Assembly (NCBI GenBank): GCA_002453275.1
Contig: DKGN01000081.1
Span: forward strand, 1 to 9,086
Length of the DNA stretch: 9,086 bases
Direction of reading: 5' to 3'
Origin: Caryophanales bacterium UBA6769
GTDB lineage: Bacteria > Bacillota > Bacilli > Bacillales > UBA6769
Each line of letters starts with the position of its first letter. Positions within the stretch are counted from its first letter, which is position 1. The translations under genes and the position numbers were made by a program. Below are positions 1-5,752 of this stretch, one piece after another. The notes below the pieces were generated by a model. It had not been told where the DNA came from, ran no database searches, and saw only the letters and a program-made list of their open reading frames with translations.

Positions 1-151
1 CGATACCAATAAACATTGTCGTTTGAAGTGTACCACGCAATTCTGGTTGACGTGCAATCCCATCTACTGTACGACTTACAATCATTCCGTTACCAACACC
101 GGCTCCAATTGCCGCTAATCCTACTGCAAGTGCAGCTGCTAATAATCCCAT
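1..151 (-). CDS. atpE: ATP synthase F0 subunit c, 5' part (runs off left edge)
   Basis: Proteolipid subunit c of the F1F0 ATP synthase, whose ring of hairpins carries protons through the membrane. Only the first 50 codons are present: transmembrane helix 1, the polar loop with R34-Q35-P36, and the start of helix 2. Helix 1 keeps the usual glycine motif G16-x-G18-x-G20-x-G22, whereas extreme alkaliphiles such as B. pseudofirmus OF4 have alanines there. The ion-binding glutamate in helix 2 and the position-51 residue of the alkaliphile PxxExxP motif lie just outside the window. The ATG at 151-149 follows a perfect AGGAGG (161-166) with a 9-nt spacer. It is the third gene of the atp operon, 53 nt after atpB. 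Identification is firm despite truncation. Confidence 0.95.
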   Translation of the reverse strand, partial: MGLLAAALAVGLAAIGAGVGNGMIVSRTVDGIARQPELRGTLQTTMFIGI

Positions 152-204
152 TCTGAACTTCCTCCTTTTATTTGTAAGAAAATGATATAATTTCATATTT
201 ATAA
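152..204 (-). promoter_or_regulatory. A/T-rich translation initiation region of atpE
   Basis: The 53-nt gap between atpB and atpE is almost entirely A and T apart from the AGGAGG at 161-166. In E. coli an A/U-rich leader before atpE is known to raise translation so that about ten c subunits are made per complex. The same role is inferred here from composition and position only. Confidence 0.45.
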
Positions 205-918
205 TTAATGGTCATCAGCCACTTTACTAGCCAAATATACCATTGTTAACATAACAAAAATGAACGCTTGAATCGCACTGATAAACAAACTAAACCCTTG
301 CCACGCCAGCATTGGAATAGCTCCGCCAATTGCACCGACAAAGCTTCCCGCCATCATAGCGGCTAGAAGTCCCATCAATACTCCGCCTGCGTACATGTTA
401 CCGTAAAGACGAAGGCCAAGCGTTAGCGTGTTCGCAAACTCTTCGATAATTTTCAGCGGGAACATCCACCACATCGGTGTAATGAAACCTTTCCCATAGC
501 CGGATATCCCTTTCATTTTCACCCCATAATAGTGGGATAATACAACTACTAAGGCTGCCATTGTTAGTGCCAATGTCGGGTCGGCTGTTGGGGATGTCCA
601 CCATAGTTCATTATCTCCTAACACTATGGCAAACGGTAGACCGAGTACGTTGGCAACAAAAATGTACATGAGCAGAGTGACACCTAAAGTTAAAAAGCGA
701 CCTCCGGTTTGCCAGTCCATCGTACTGTTAATCATACCTTTTACAAAATCAAAAACCCACTCGATAAAATTTTGCATTCCTTTTGGTCGTAGCTGTAAGC
801 TTCTTGTCGCAATAATCGCAATAATAAACACAATAATTGCAGCGATTAATGACATTAGTACGGTTGATAAATTAAACCATAAACCAAATATTTCAATTTC
901 TGGACTGTTGAAATCCAA
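205..918 (-). CDS. atpB: ATP synthase F0 subunit a
   Basis: Membrane subunit a forms the proton half-channels against the c ring. The 237-residue product closely resembles B. subtilis AtpB (about 244 aa), with conserved blocks such as GVTLLMYIFVANVLGLPF (79-96), the SPTADP loop (109-114), HYYGVKMKG (129-137), and EEFANTLTLGLRLYGN (159-174) containing the essential arginine R170. Helix 5 has WQGFSLFISAIQAFIF (206-221). Eight residues after the essential Arg, where alkaliphile B. pseudofirmus OF4 has Lys180, this protein has Gly178, the neutralophile state. The start appears to be TTG (918-916), preceded by GAGGTGA (925-931) with a 6-nt spacer; no ATG lies nearby in frame. It sits 31 nt after atpI and is almost certainly cotranscribed. 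Confidence 0.96.
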   Translation of the reverse strand: MDFNSPEIEIFGLWFNLSTVLMSLIAAIIVFIIAIIATRSLQLRPKGMQNFIEWVFDFVKGMINSTMDWQTGGRFLTLGVTLLMYIFVANVLGLPFAIVLGDNELWWTSPTADPTLALTMAALVVVLSHYYGVKMKGISGYGKGFITPMWWMFPLKIIEEFANTLTLGLRLYGNMYAGGVLMGLLAAMMAGSFVGAIGGAIPMLAWQGFSLFISAIQAFIFVMLTMVYLASKVADDH

Positions 919-949
919 CCTTCTTCACCTCACTTCCAAAACGAGAGTG

Positions 950-1306
950 TTATGTTGCAAAGATAGAGTCTATAAAAATGATAATATATCCGATCATAAG
1001 ACCGATTATCATACTTACTAGATGAAAGACGTCAGGAAATTGAAAGACGATAAATACTGCTAATCCTGCTAAAGCAAATCGCTGCATTAATCCTAGTGAC
1101 CTAACTTTCTTCCCGCCAACCGCTAAATCGGCTGCTCTCTTTACTCGGTAATATAAAAACAGAACGTTTATAAAGCTAATCACTGTCCCTAATATTAGAC
1201 CGAGAAAGATGTCTTCGTATGGAGTAAACCCCCATCCTAAAACAAAAAGCGCTACTATGTAAGCGGCATATGACACATATCGTTGAATTGCATTCTTTTG
1301 AAGCAT
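950..1306 (-). CDS. atpI: ATP synthase protein I
   Basis: A 118-residue membrane protein, first gene of the atp operon. It shows four hydrophobic segments at roughly 12-27, 32-52, 74-92 and 94-114, with a basic cytoplasmic loop between the second and third (YYRVKRAADLAVGGKKVR). AtpI helps c-ring assembly in some species and has been linked to Mg2+ uptake in alkaliphilic Bacillus; it is not part of the final enzyme. The family is poorly conserved, so the call rests on topology, length and place directly before atpB. ATG at 1306-1304 follows AGGAGAG (1313-1319). Alkaliphile operons often have a small atpZ gene overlapping the atpI start; none is visible upstream here. Confidence 0.88.
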   Translation of the reverse strand: MLQKNAIQRYVSYAAYIVALFVLGWGFTPYEDIFLGLILGTVISFINVLFLYYRVKRAADLAVGGKKVRSLGLMQRFALAGLAVFIVFQFPDVFHLVSMIIGLMIGYIIIFIDSIFAT

Positions 1307-1491
1307 GTGCTTCTCTCCTGAATTGCTCGTTCAATTTTATTTGAAGCTTCAATTACAAAGGCAGCTAGACCCTAATCTACGCCTAGAAAGCTCGCCAATC
1401 GGCAAGTCCTTTTTTAAAGTGAGGAGTAGCTAACTGTGCGGGGTGATTTGATTGTCAAACAGAACATTCAAATCGTTTATTACACGCATCC
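1307..1491 (-). promoter_or_regulatory. Long 5' leader of the atp operon with small hairpins
   Basis: The predicted leader contains several inverted repeats: CTTGCC-gatt-GGCGAG (6 bp with one G-U, about 1388-1405), the 12-bp palindrome TTGAAGCTTCAA (1341-1352), and AATTG-N6-CAATT (1321-1336) just before the atpI ribosome binding site. No run of U follows any of them on the transcribed strand, so they do not look like attenuators. They may affect mRNA stability or AtpI translation. I see no known riboswitch class and no atpZ reading frame. Confidence 0.35.
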
Positions 1492-1497
1492 TTTGTA

Positions 1498-1526
1498 AGA
1501 ATACAATAGGGTAAATGGCATGTCAA
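1498..1526 (-). promoter_or_regulatory. sigma-A promoter of the atp operon
   Basis: On the minus strand a perfect -35 TTGACA (1521-1526) is followed by a 17-nt spacer and TATTCT (1498-1503). The start of transcription would be near 1491, giving a leader of about 185 nt before atpI. Position after upp and before atpI agrees with a separately transcribed atp operon. Confidence 0.72.
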
Positions 1527-1539
1527 CGAGCGAAATATC

Positions 1540-1559
1540 CGAAACTTACTTTTGTTTCG
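1540..1559 (-). other. Hairpin after upp, not a canonical terminator
   Basis: Downstream of upp the transcript can form CGAAAC-N8-GTTTCG, a perfect 6-bp stem, about 40 nt after the stop codon. No U-tract follows, so termination is doubtful and some upp transcripts may read into the atp operon. It could instead act as a 3' stabilising hairpin. Confidence 0.3.
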
Positions 1560-1598
1560 TAGCGATGTCACTGTTGTAACAAATTAGCCACACTTTTT

Positions 1599-2228
1599 CT
1601 ACTTCGTACCAAAAAGCCGATCCCCAGCATCTCCCATTCCTGGAACGATATAACTTTTTTCATTTAAGCCTTCGTCCAAAGCAGCTAAATAAATATCGAC
1701 GTCAGGATGTTCTTGTGTAATTTTCTCGACACCTTCTGGTGCTCCAACGAGACACATGAGCTTAATGTTTTTAGCTCCTCGCTTTTTCAAAGCATCGATT
1801 GCTGCTGCCGCTGACCCGCCTGTTGCTAACATCGGGTCGATAACGATCAACTCACGTTCATGAACATCAGATGGTAGCTTGACGTAATATTCAATTGGTT
1901 CGAGTGTTTCTGGGTCTCGATAAAAACCAACGTGACCGACTTTCGCAGCGGGAATGAGTTTCAATACACCATCCACCATACCGAGCCCAGCTCGTAATAT
2001 TGGGATGAGGCCTAATTTTTTTCCTGCTAAAACGTAGGATTTTGCTTCACGCACCGGTGTTTGAACGTTGACTTCCCTAACGGGTAATTTTCTCGTTATT
2101 TCAAAAGCCATTAATGTTGAAACTTCATCAACTAACTCTCGAAATTCTTTCGTTCCTGTTTCGGCATTCCGAATGAATGTTAATTTATGTTGAATAAGCG
2201 GATGTTCAAGTACGTGCACATTTCCCAC
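1599..2228 (-). CDS. upp: Uracil phosphoribosyltransferase
   Basis: Cytosolic pyrimidine salvage enzyme making UMP from uracil and PRPP. The protein is near-identical in layout to B. subtilis Upp (209 aa). It contains the PRPP-binding segment VIDPMLATGGSA (about residues 129-140), the dimer and active-site region LIPILRAGLGMVDG (75-88), and the uracil-binding C-terminal tail YIVPGMGDAGDRLFGTK. Two adjacent GTG codons could start it: 2231-2229 and 2228-2226. I prefer the second, which gives MGNVHV (compare B. subtilis MGKVYV) and lies 8 nt from the G-rich Shine-Dalgarno at 2237-2241; the first would add one residue. An ATG at 2233-2231 is out of frame. The gene has its own promoter region after the glyA terminator. 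Confidence 0.96.
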   Translation of the reverse strand: MGNVHVLEHPLIQHKLTFIRNAETGTKEFRELVDEVSTLMAFEITRKLPVREVNVQTPVREAKSYVLAGKKLGLIPILRAGLGMVDGVLKLIPAAKVGHVGFYRDPETLEPIEYYVKLPSDVHERELIVIDPMLATGGSAAAAIDALKKRGAKNIKLMCLVGAPEGVEKITQEHPDVDIYLAALDEGLNEKSYIVPGMGDAGDRLFGTK

Positions 2229-2273
2229 CACATCGGCCCCCTTTTTGTTTTGAATCTCTAGTTGTTATGTATG

Positions 2274-2303
2274 AGTATAGCTGCGGTCGTGTCTATGCCT
2301 CAA
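2274..2303 (-). promoter_or_regulatory. Candidate sigma-A promoter P2 of upp
   Basis: Minus-strand TTGAGG (2298-2303), an 18-nt spacer and TATACT (2274-2279). The -35 lies in the 3' arm of an inverted repeat GCCTCA...TGAGGC (about 2297-2328), so the same DNA could be a hairpin in the P1 transcript and part of P2. The leader from P2 would be about 40 nt. Confidence 0.4.
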
Positions 2304-2358
2304 GTCGTTTTTCGTCGAATGATGAGGCACCTGTCCACATTTGATGCTTTCTTAGCAA

Positions 2359-2387
2359 ATATTACAGAAAAGTAGCAAACAATTCAA
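2359..2387 (-). promoter_or_regulatory. Candidate sigma-A promoter P1 of upp
   Basis: Minus-strand TTGAAT (2382-2387), a 17-nt spacer and TAATAT (2359-2364). It lies just beyond the glyA terminator and would start transcription near 2352, giving a leader of about 120 nt. Confidence 0.5.
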
Positions 2388-2412
2388 CCCATGACATGTT
2401 TAACAAAAAAGA

Positions 2413-2448
2413 AGAAAAAAGGACATCTGAAAATTTCGCGAGATGTCC
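2413..2448 (-). terminator. Rho-independent terminator of glyA
   Basis: Eleven bases after the glyA stop codon the transcript forms a perfect 8-bp stem GGACATCT / AGATGTCC (2441-2448 and 2421-2428) with a 12-nt loop, followed directly by six U (2415-2420). This is a textbook intrinsic terminator, separating glyA from upp. Confidence 0.9.
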
Positions 2449-2459
2449 AATCTTTATGC

Positions 2460-3701
2460 TTATAAATCTGTATACATTGGGAAGCGCTCTGTTAATGCAT
2501 TGACACGAGCTCTTGCTTCTTCAATTTTCTCTTCATCTTCAATGTTCTTTACGACTAGGGCAATAATTTTTGCAATTTCATCCATTTCTTCTAAACCAAA
2601 CCCGCGTGTCGTAACAGCTGCTGTTCCAATCCGGATACCACTTGTCACGAACGGGCTTTCTTTGTCAAAAGGAACGGCATTCTTGTTCACAGTGATTCCG
2701 ATTGAATCTAGCGTTTCTTCAGCTGCTTTTCCTGTTACTTGAAGGTTTGTCAAATTAATGAGTAAGAGATGGTTATCTGTTCCGCCTGAAACGAGAGGAA
2801 CACCTTCAGCTGTTAAGGTCTCACCAAGACGCTTGGCATTTTCAATGATTTGTTTCCCGTATTCTTTAAATTCAGGTTGCAACACTTCACCGAGTGCCAC
2901 TGCTTTCGATGCAATGACGTGCATTAATGGACCGCCTTGAATTCCAGGGAAAATAGATTTGTCAATTTGCTTCGCGAATTCTTCTTTACAAAAAATCATG
3001 CCACCCCGAGGTCCACGAAGTGTTTTATGTGTCGTTGTCGTCACAAAATCAGAATAAGGTACTGGATTTTGGTGTAGGCCTGCAGCAACAAGTCCTGCAA
3101 TGTGAGCCATGTCCACCATTAAATAAGCACCGACTTCGTCTGCGATCTCTCTAAACTTCGCAAAGTCGAGCGCTCTTGGGTACGCACTTGCCCCAGCAAC
3201 GATCAACTTTGGTTTGTGTTGTTTGGCTGCTTTTAGCACTTTATCATAATCGATAAATTCGTTTTCGCTATCGACACCGTACTCGACGAAGTTGTACAGC
3301 ATGCCACTGAAGTTTACTGGACTTCCATGTGTTAAATGTCCGCCGTGGGATAGGTTCATGCCCAGAACCGTATCGCCTGGCTCTAAAATTGTAAAATAAA
3401 CTCCCATGTTCGCTTGAGCACCTGAATGGGGCTGAACATTGACGTGTTCTGCACCGAAGATTTCCTTTGCACGATCACGCGCAAGGTCTTCAACGATATC
3501 AACGTATTCACAGCCACCATAATAACGTCGTCCCGGATAGCCTTCTGCGTATTTATTCGTAAGTACTGAGCCTTGAGCCTCCATCACTGCTGGGCTTACA
3601 AAGTTTTCTGAAGCAATTAATTCAATTTTGTCACGTTGCCTGCCGAGTTCCTTTTGAATCGCATCGTATACTTGTTTATCTGCAGATTGTAAATGTTTCA
3701 T
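2460..3701 (-). CDS. glyA: Serine hydroxymethyltransferase
   Basis: PLP enzyme interconverting serine plus tetrahydrofolate with glycine plus 5,10-methylene-tetrahydrofolate, the main source of one-carbon units for purines, thymidylate and methionine. The 413-residue protein has the family signatures: KIELIASENFVS (25-36), NKYAEGYPGRRYYGG (49-63), SHGGHLTHG (118-126) with the histidine that stacks on PLP, VDMAHIAGL (196-204), and TTTTHKTLRGPRGG (221-234) with the PLP-binding lysine K226. The frame is open to an ATG at 3737, but I choose ATG 3701-3699. It begins MKHLQ as in B. subtilis (MKHLP), has GGAGGAG 7 nt upstream (3709-3715), and the predicted transcription start near 3727 excludes the longer form. 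Upstream lies a likely PurR operator, consistent with known PurR control of glyA in B. subtilis. Confidence 0.97.
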   Translation of the reverse strand: MKHLQSADKQVYDAIQKELGRQRDKIELIASENFVSPAVMEAQGSVLTNKYAEGYPGRRYYGGCEYVDIVEDLARDRAKEIFGAEHVNVQPHSGAQANMGVYFTILEPGDTVLGMNLSHGGHLTHGSPVNFSGMLYNFVEYGVDSENEFIDYDKVLKAAKQHKPKLIVAGASAYPRALDFAKFREIADEVGAYLMVDMAHIAGLVAAGLHQNPVPYSDFVTTTTHKTLRGPRGGMIFCKEEFAKQIDKSIFPGIQGGPLMHVIASKAVALGEVLQPEFKEYGKQIIENAKRLGETLTAEGVPLVSGGTDNHLLLINLTNLQVTGKAAEETLDSIGITVNKNAVPFDKESPFVTSGIRIGTAAVTTRGFGLEEMDEIAKIIALVVKNIEDEEKIEEARARVNALTERFPMYTDL

Positions 3702-3733
3702 TGTGCAGCTCCTCCCGATTTCTTTATGCTTCA

Positions 3734-3762
3734 ACAATAATCGATTTTAAATCGCTTTTCAA
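3734..3762 (-). promoter_or_regulatory. sigma-A promoter of glyA
   Basis: Minus-strand TTGAAA (3757-3762), a 17-nt spacer and TATTGT (3734-3739); predicted start near 3727, 26 nt before the glyA ATG. The spacer itself contains a 13-bp palindrome CGATTTTAAATCG (3742-3754), which could be an additional binding site or chance in AT-rich DNA. Confidence 0.62.
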
Positions 3763-3765
3763 GCA

Positions 3766-3809
3766 AAATACGAATCTTTTTGATGTTTTTCAGTTGAATG
3801 TACGGATTT
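3766..3809 (-). promoter_or_regulatory. Putative PurR operator: two inverted PurBoxes upstream of glyA
   Basis: The Bacillus PurBox consensus is AWWWCCGAACWWT, occurring as inverted pairs about 16-17 nt apart. On the minus strand 3809-3797 reads AAATCCGTACATT (12 of 13 matches). On the plus strand 3766-3778 reads AAATACGAATCTT (10 of 13, with the central CGAA). Taking each box as 14 bp leaves 16 nt between them. They sit at about -39 to -83 from the predicted glyA start, the expected position for PurR. B. subtilis glyA belongs to the PurR regulon, which supports the call; binding here is inferred. Confidence 0.62.
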
Positions 3810-3811
3810 AG

Positions 3812-3837
3812 GTATTAATTAAACATTTAATTAACAC
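3812..3837. repeat. AT-rich palindrome in the glyA/lipoprotein divergent region
   Basis: A perfect 9-bp inverted repeat TTAATTAAA-ca-TTTAATTAA spans 3815-3834. After one mismatch it gains two more pairs, reaching 3812-3837. It lies between the PurBox pair and the lipoprotein promoter, about 70 bp upstream of that gene's predicted start. Its position is that of an operator; no regulator is known. Confidence 0.5.
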
Positions 3838-3852
3838 TTTTAAAGATAATTG

Positions 3853-3898
3853 TAAATCTAATTTTAACATAACCAAAGTATAGCTTATTATAGATTTA
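3853..3898. repeat. 8-bp inverted repeat flanking the lipoprotein promoter
   Basis: TAAATCTA (3853-3860) and TAGATTTA (3891-3898) are exact reverse complements separated by 30 nt. One arm lies just upstream of the -35 and the other from the end of the -10 to the predicted transcription start. Such spacing suits a repressor binding both sides of a promoter, but chance in AT-rich DNA is possible. Confidence 0.35.
3864..3891 (+). promoter_or_regulatory. Candidate sigma-A promoter of the lipoprotein gene
   Basis: Plus-strand TTAACA (3864-3869), a 16-nt spacer and TATTAT (3886-3891), with a predicted start near 3898 and about 70 nt of leader. It faces away from the glyA promoter. Confidence 0.5.
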
Positions 3899-3967
3899 GA
3901 TTGTTGCAGGAAAATGATAAGTTTTGAAGAAGTTAGTAGCTTAGAGTTTGATTGAGGTGATATTCCA

Positions 3968-4585
3968 ATGAAAAAAAGTTTTGTCGGGGTGCTCATGTTG
4001 TTTATGCTGTTACTTGTAGCTTGTGGGGCGGAAAATGAAAGCCCAAAGGCTAACGATGAATCTCAAAATATTTCTGATACTTCATCAACAGATACATCTT
4101 CGTCCACAGACACTCCCTCACCCTACCCTTTTGAGGCGGACATAAAAGAAGATGACTTCGTCTATAAAATTTATACAGAGCAGGATGTATATGAAGCGTC
4201 TGAGGAACCAGTGATTGTTGGTGAACTTACGTATGTCGGTGATCAAGCTGTAGTCGAGATCGGACATGCAGAGACACCTCTGTCGTTTTACCTTGAGGAG
4301 AAGACCCGAAACGTAAAAATTGATATGCTTATTCGTGAAATTGGTGCGACGAGCAAACTGAAGAAAGACGTCCCGTTGACTGTAAAATACGATGTATCAA
4401 ATGGATTTGTTTCGGAAGACGATAAGGAAAGTCTAAAATTTTTCGATATGGTGAAAAAGCAAGGGTTCCCTCCAGGTGAATATATCATTAGCGGTCATGC
4501 TAGTTTTTATTTTAAAGAGGGAAGCAATGAAGAAGGTAAAAATTATAACTTAGAAAATTGGATTGGATTTATCGTGAGGGATTAG
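3968..4585 (+). CDS. Uncharacterised secreted lipoprotein
   Basis: A 205-residue protein with a lipoprotein signal peptide: MKKS, a hydrophobic core, and lipobox L16-V-A-C19, so the mature protein should be lipid-anchored on the outer face of the membrane. Residues 20-53 form a linker rich in Ser, Thr, Asp, Asn and Pro. Residues 54-205 look like a beta-rich globular domain, with alternating hydrophobic strands and a late PPGEYIISG motif (about 168-176). That recalls Ig-like or BsuPI-type domains, but I do not recognise the family. ATG is preceded by AGGTGAT (3955-3961). It has its own promoter and terminator and runs opposite to its neighbours, between ywlG and glyA, which are adjacent in B. 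subtilis. It therefore looks like an inserted single-gene unit. Function unknown. Confidence 0.85.
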   Translation: MKKSFVGVLMLFMLLLVACGAENESPKANDESQNISDTSSTDTSSSTDTPSPYPFEADIKEDDFVYKIYTEQDVYEASEEPVIVGELTYVGDQAVVEIGHAETPLSFYLEEKTRNVKIDMLIREIGATSKLKKDVPLTVKYDVSNGFVSEDDKESLKFFDMVKKQGFPPGEYIISGHASFYFKEGSNEEGKNYNLENWIGFIVRD

Positions 4586-4607
4586 GATATACGGTAATAA
4601 GAAGAAT

Positions 4608-4642
4608 TCAAGCTGGCTACGTGTGTGGCCAGCTTGATTTTT
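4608..4642 (+). terminator. Rho-independent terminator of the lipoprotein gene
   Basis: A perfect 10-bp stem TCAAGCTGGC / GCCAGCTTGA (4608-4617 and 4628-4637) with a 10-nt loop is followed by TTTTT (4638-4642), 22 nt after the lipoprotein stop. It lies directly against the 3' end of the convergent ywlG and may partly terminate that transcript too, though the minus-strand side has only a weak U-rich tail. Confidence 0.9.
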
Positions 4643-4643
4643 A

Positions 4644-5198
4644 TTATCGTTCGTATTGAGCTCGTTCGCCGCCAATGAGCTTTGGCCTTGTCGTTGCAAG
4701 TGTGACATGGGCTTTGCCAATTGCACGGATCGAGGCGCGAAGCGGAACGGCGACTCGCTTTAAATGCATACCGATTAATGTGTTACCGATATCAATCCCT
4801 GCCGTTGCTTCAATTTCTTCAACGACGACTGGGTTTTCCATCGTTTCGTATGCGTATGCAGCCATCGAACCACCTGCATCCGGAACAGGTGTCACCGTCA
4901 CTTGCTCATAGCCTCTTCGCCCAGCTTCCGCTTCATCGATAACGAGGGCACGATTCAAGTGCTCACAGCATTGAAAGGCGAGTGAGACGCCTGTGCGTGC
5001 TGCGAAGCTTGCTAATGATTCATAAAGTGCTTTGGCGATTTCTATAGTCCCTGATGTTCCAATGTTGTTGCCGATAACTTCACTCGTACTCGTACCGACG
5101 ACGACAACGGTATGTGGCGTGAACGATACGATGGACTCAAATTCCTGTAACAGTTCATCCATTTGTTCCTTTACAGCTTCAATCGTCACAGTTCCCAA
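4644..5198 (-). CDS. ywlG: YwlG family protein (TIGR01440), function unknown
   Basis: A conserved Firmicutes cytosolic protein of about 180 aa with no established function that I can state. The diagnostic blocks are present: GTSTSEVIGNNIGTSGT (about 35-51), SLAFQCCEHLNRALV (about 73-87) with a Cys-Cys-x-His cluster, PDAGGSMAAYAY, GIDIGNTLIGMHLKRVAVP, and LATTRPKLIGGERAQY near the end. Its place directly after rpiB matches B. subtilis. The start is unclear. The longest sensible form begins at TTG 5198-5196, but its only Shine-Dalgarno-like sequence (AAAGGA) lies 13 nt upstream, which is too far. ATG 5162-5160 (residue 13) has AAAGGA only 4 nt upstream, and GTG at residue 4 is also possible. 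The spacer to rpiB is about 32 nt, so the two are probably cotranscribed. Confidence 0.9.
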   Translation of the reverse strand: MGTVTIEAVKEQMDELLQEFESIVSFTPHTVVVVGTSTSEVIGNNIGTSGTIEIAKALYESLASFAARTGVSLAFQCCEHLNRALVIDEAEAGRRGYEQVTVTPVPDAGGSMAAYAYETMENPVVVEEIEATAGIDIGNTLIGMHLKRVAVPLRASIRAIGKAHVTLATTRPKLIGGERAQYER

Positions 5199-5230
5199 TT
5201 CAGGTTCGCCATCCTTTGCAATAAAATTTG

Positions 5231-5674
5231 TTACTCTTTTTCTTCATATTGTGTAATTTTATTTACACGTCGCTCGTGTCTACCGCCTGCATAGTCTGTC
5301 TCAAGCCACGCTTTTGCAATTTCTCTCGCAAGCCCCGGGCCAATCACGCGCTCACCCATCGCTAGGACGTTGCTGTTATTATGTTCGCGAGTTGCTTTCG
5401 CTGAGAACACATCATGAACGAGGGCACAACGTATTCCTTTTACTTTGTTGGCACTAATGGAGACTCCGATGCCTGTCCCACAAATGACAATCCCACGGTC
5501 TACTTCTCCTCGTGCTACTTTTTCAGCGACTGGAATCGCAAAGTCTGGATAGTCAACTGAGCTTTCGTCATGACAGCCGACATCCTCATAGTCGAATCCC
5601 ATTTCATCTAGTAGTTGTTTGATTTCCTTTTTTAATGTAAAGCCTCCATGGTCTGAACCGATGACAATTCTCAT
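5231..5674 (-). CDS. rpiB: Ribose-5-phosphate isomerase B
   Basis: Cytosolic isomerase interconverting ribose 5-phosphate and ribulose 5-phosphate in the pentose phosphate pathway. The 147-residue length is typical of the RpiB/LacAB family. Visible motifs: SDHGG (7-11), DYPDFA (41-46), CGTGIG (65-70) with the catalytic Cys65 and Thr67, HDVFSAKATREHNN (87-100) with the ring-opening His98, and GERVIG near residue 107. ATG 5674-5672 has a strong GGAGGGG (5680-5686). The 78-nt gap to the chemoreceptor gene upstream contains no clear terminator or strong promoter, so readthrough from the ywlE-mcp unit is likely. In B. subtilis rpiB (ywlF) follows ywlE directly. Confidence 0.96.
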   Translation of the reverse strand: MRIVIGSDHGGFTLKKEIKQLLDEMGFDYEDVGCHDESSVDYPDFAIPVAEKVARGEVDRGIVICGTGIGVSISANKVKGIRCALVHDVFSAKATREHNNSNVLAMGERVIGPGLAREIAKAWLETDYAGGRHERRVNKITQYEEKE

Positions 5675-5752
5675 TGTGACCCCTCCGTTTGTGTTTCCTT
5701 CGATGTGACGTAGCTTGCCCTTCGTTTGTGGATCAAATTGAATTAAGTTTGT

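Noticed and set aside
626..1021. Plus-strand frame opposite atpB and atpI
   Set aside because: It overlaps two well-supported genes antisense, has no ribosome binding site and no recognisable family; it is a shadow frame.
1436..1458. Second atp promoter from TTGACA at 1453-1458
   Set aside because: No acceptable -10 occurs 16-18 nt downstream.
3702..3737. Longer glyA start at ATG 3737
   Set aside because: The twelve extra residues overlap the -10 and transcription start and are not in B. subtilis GlyA, and ATG 3701 has a strong GGAGGAG.
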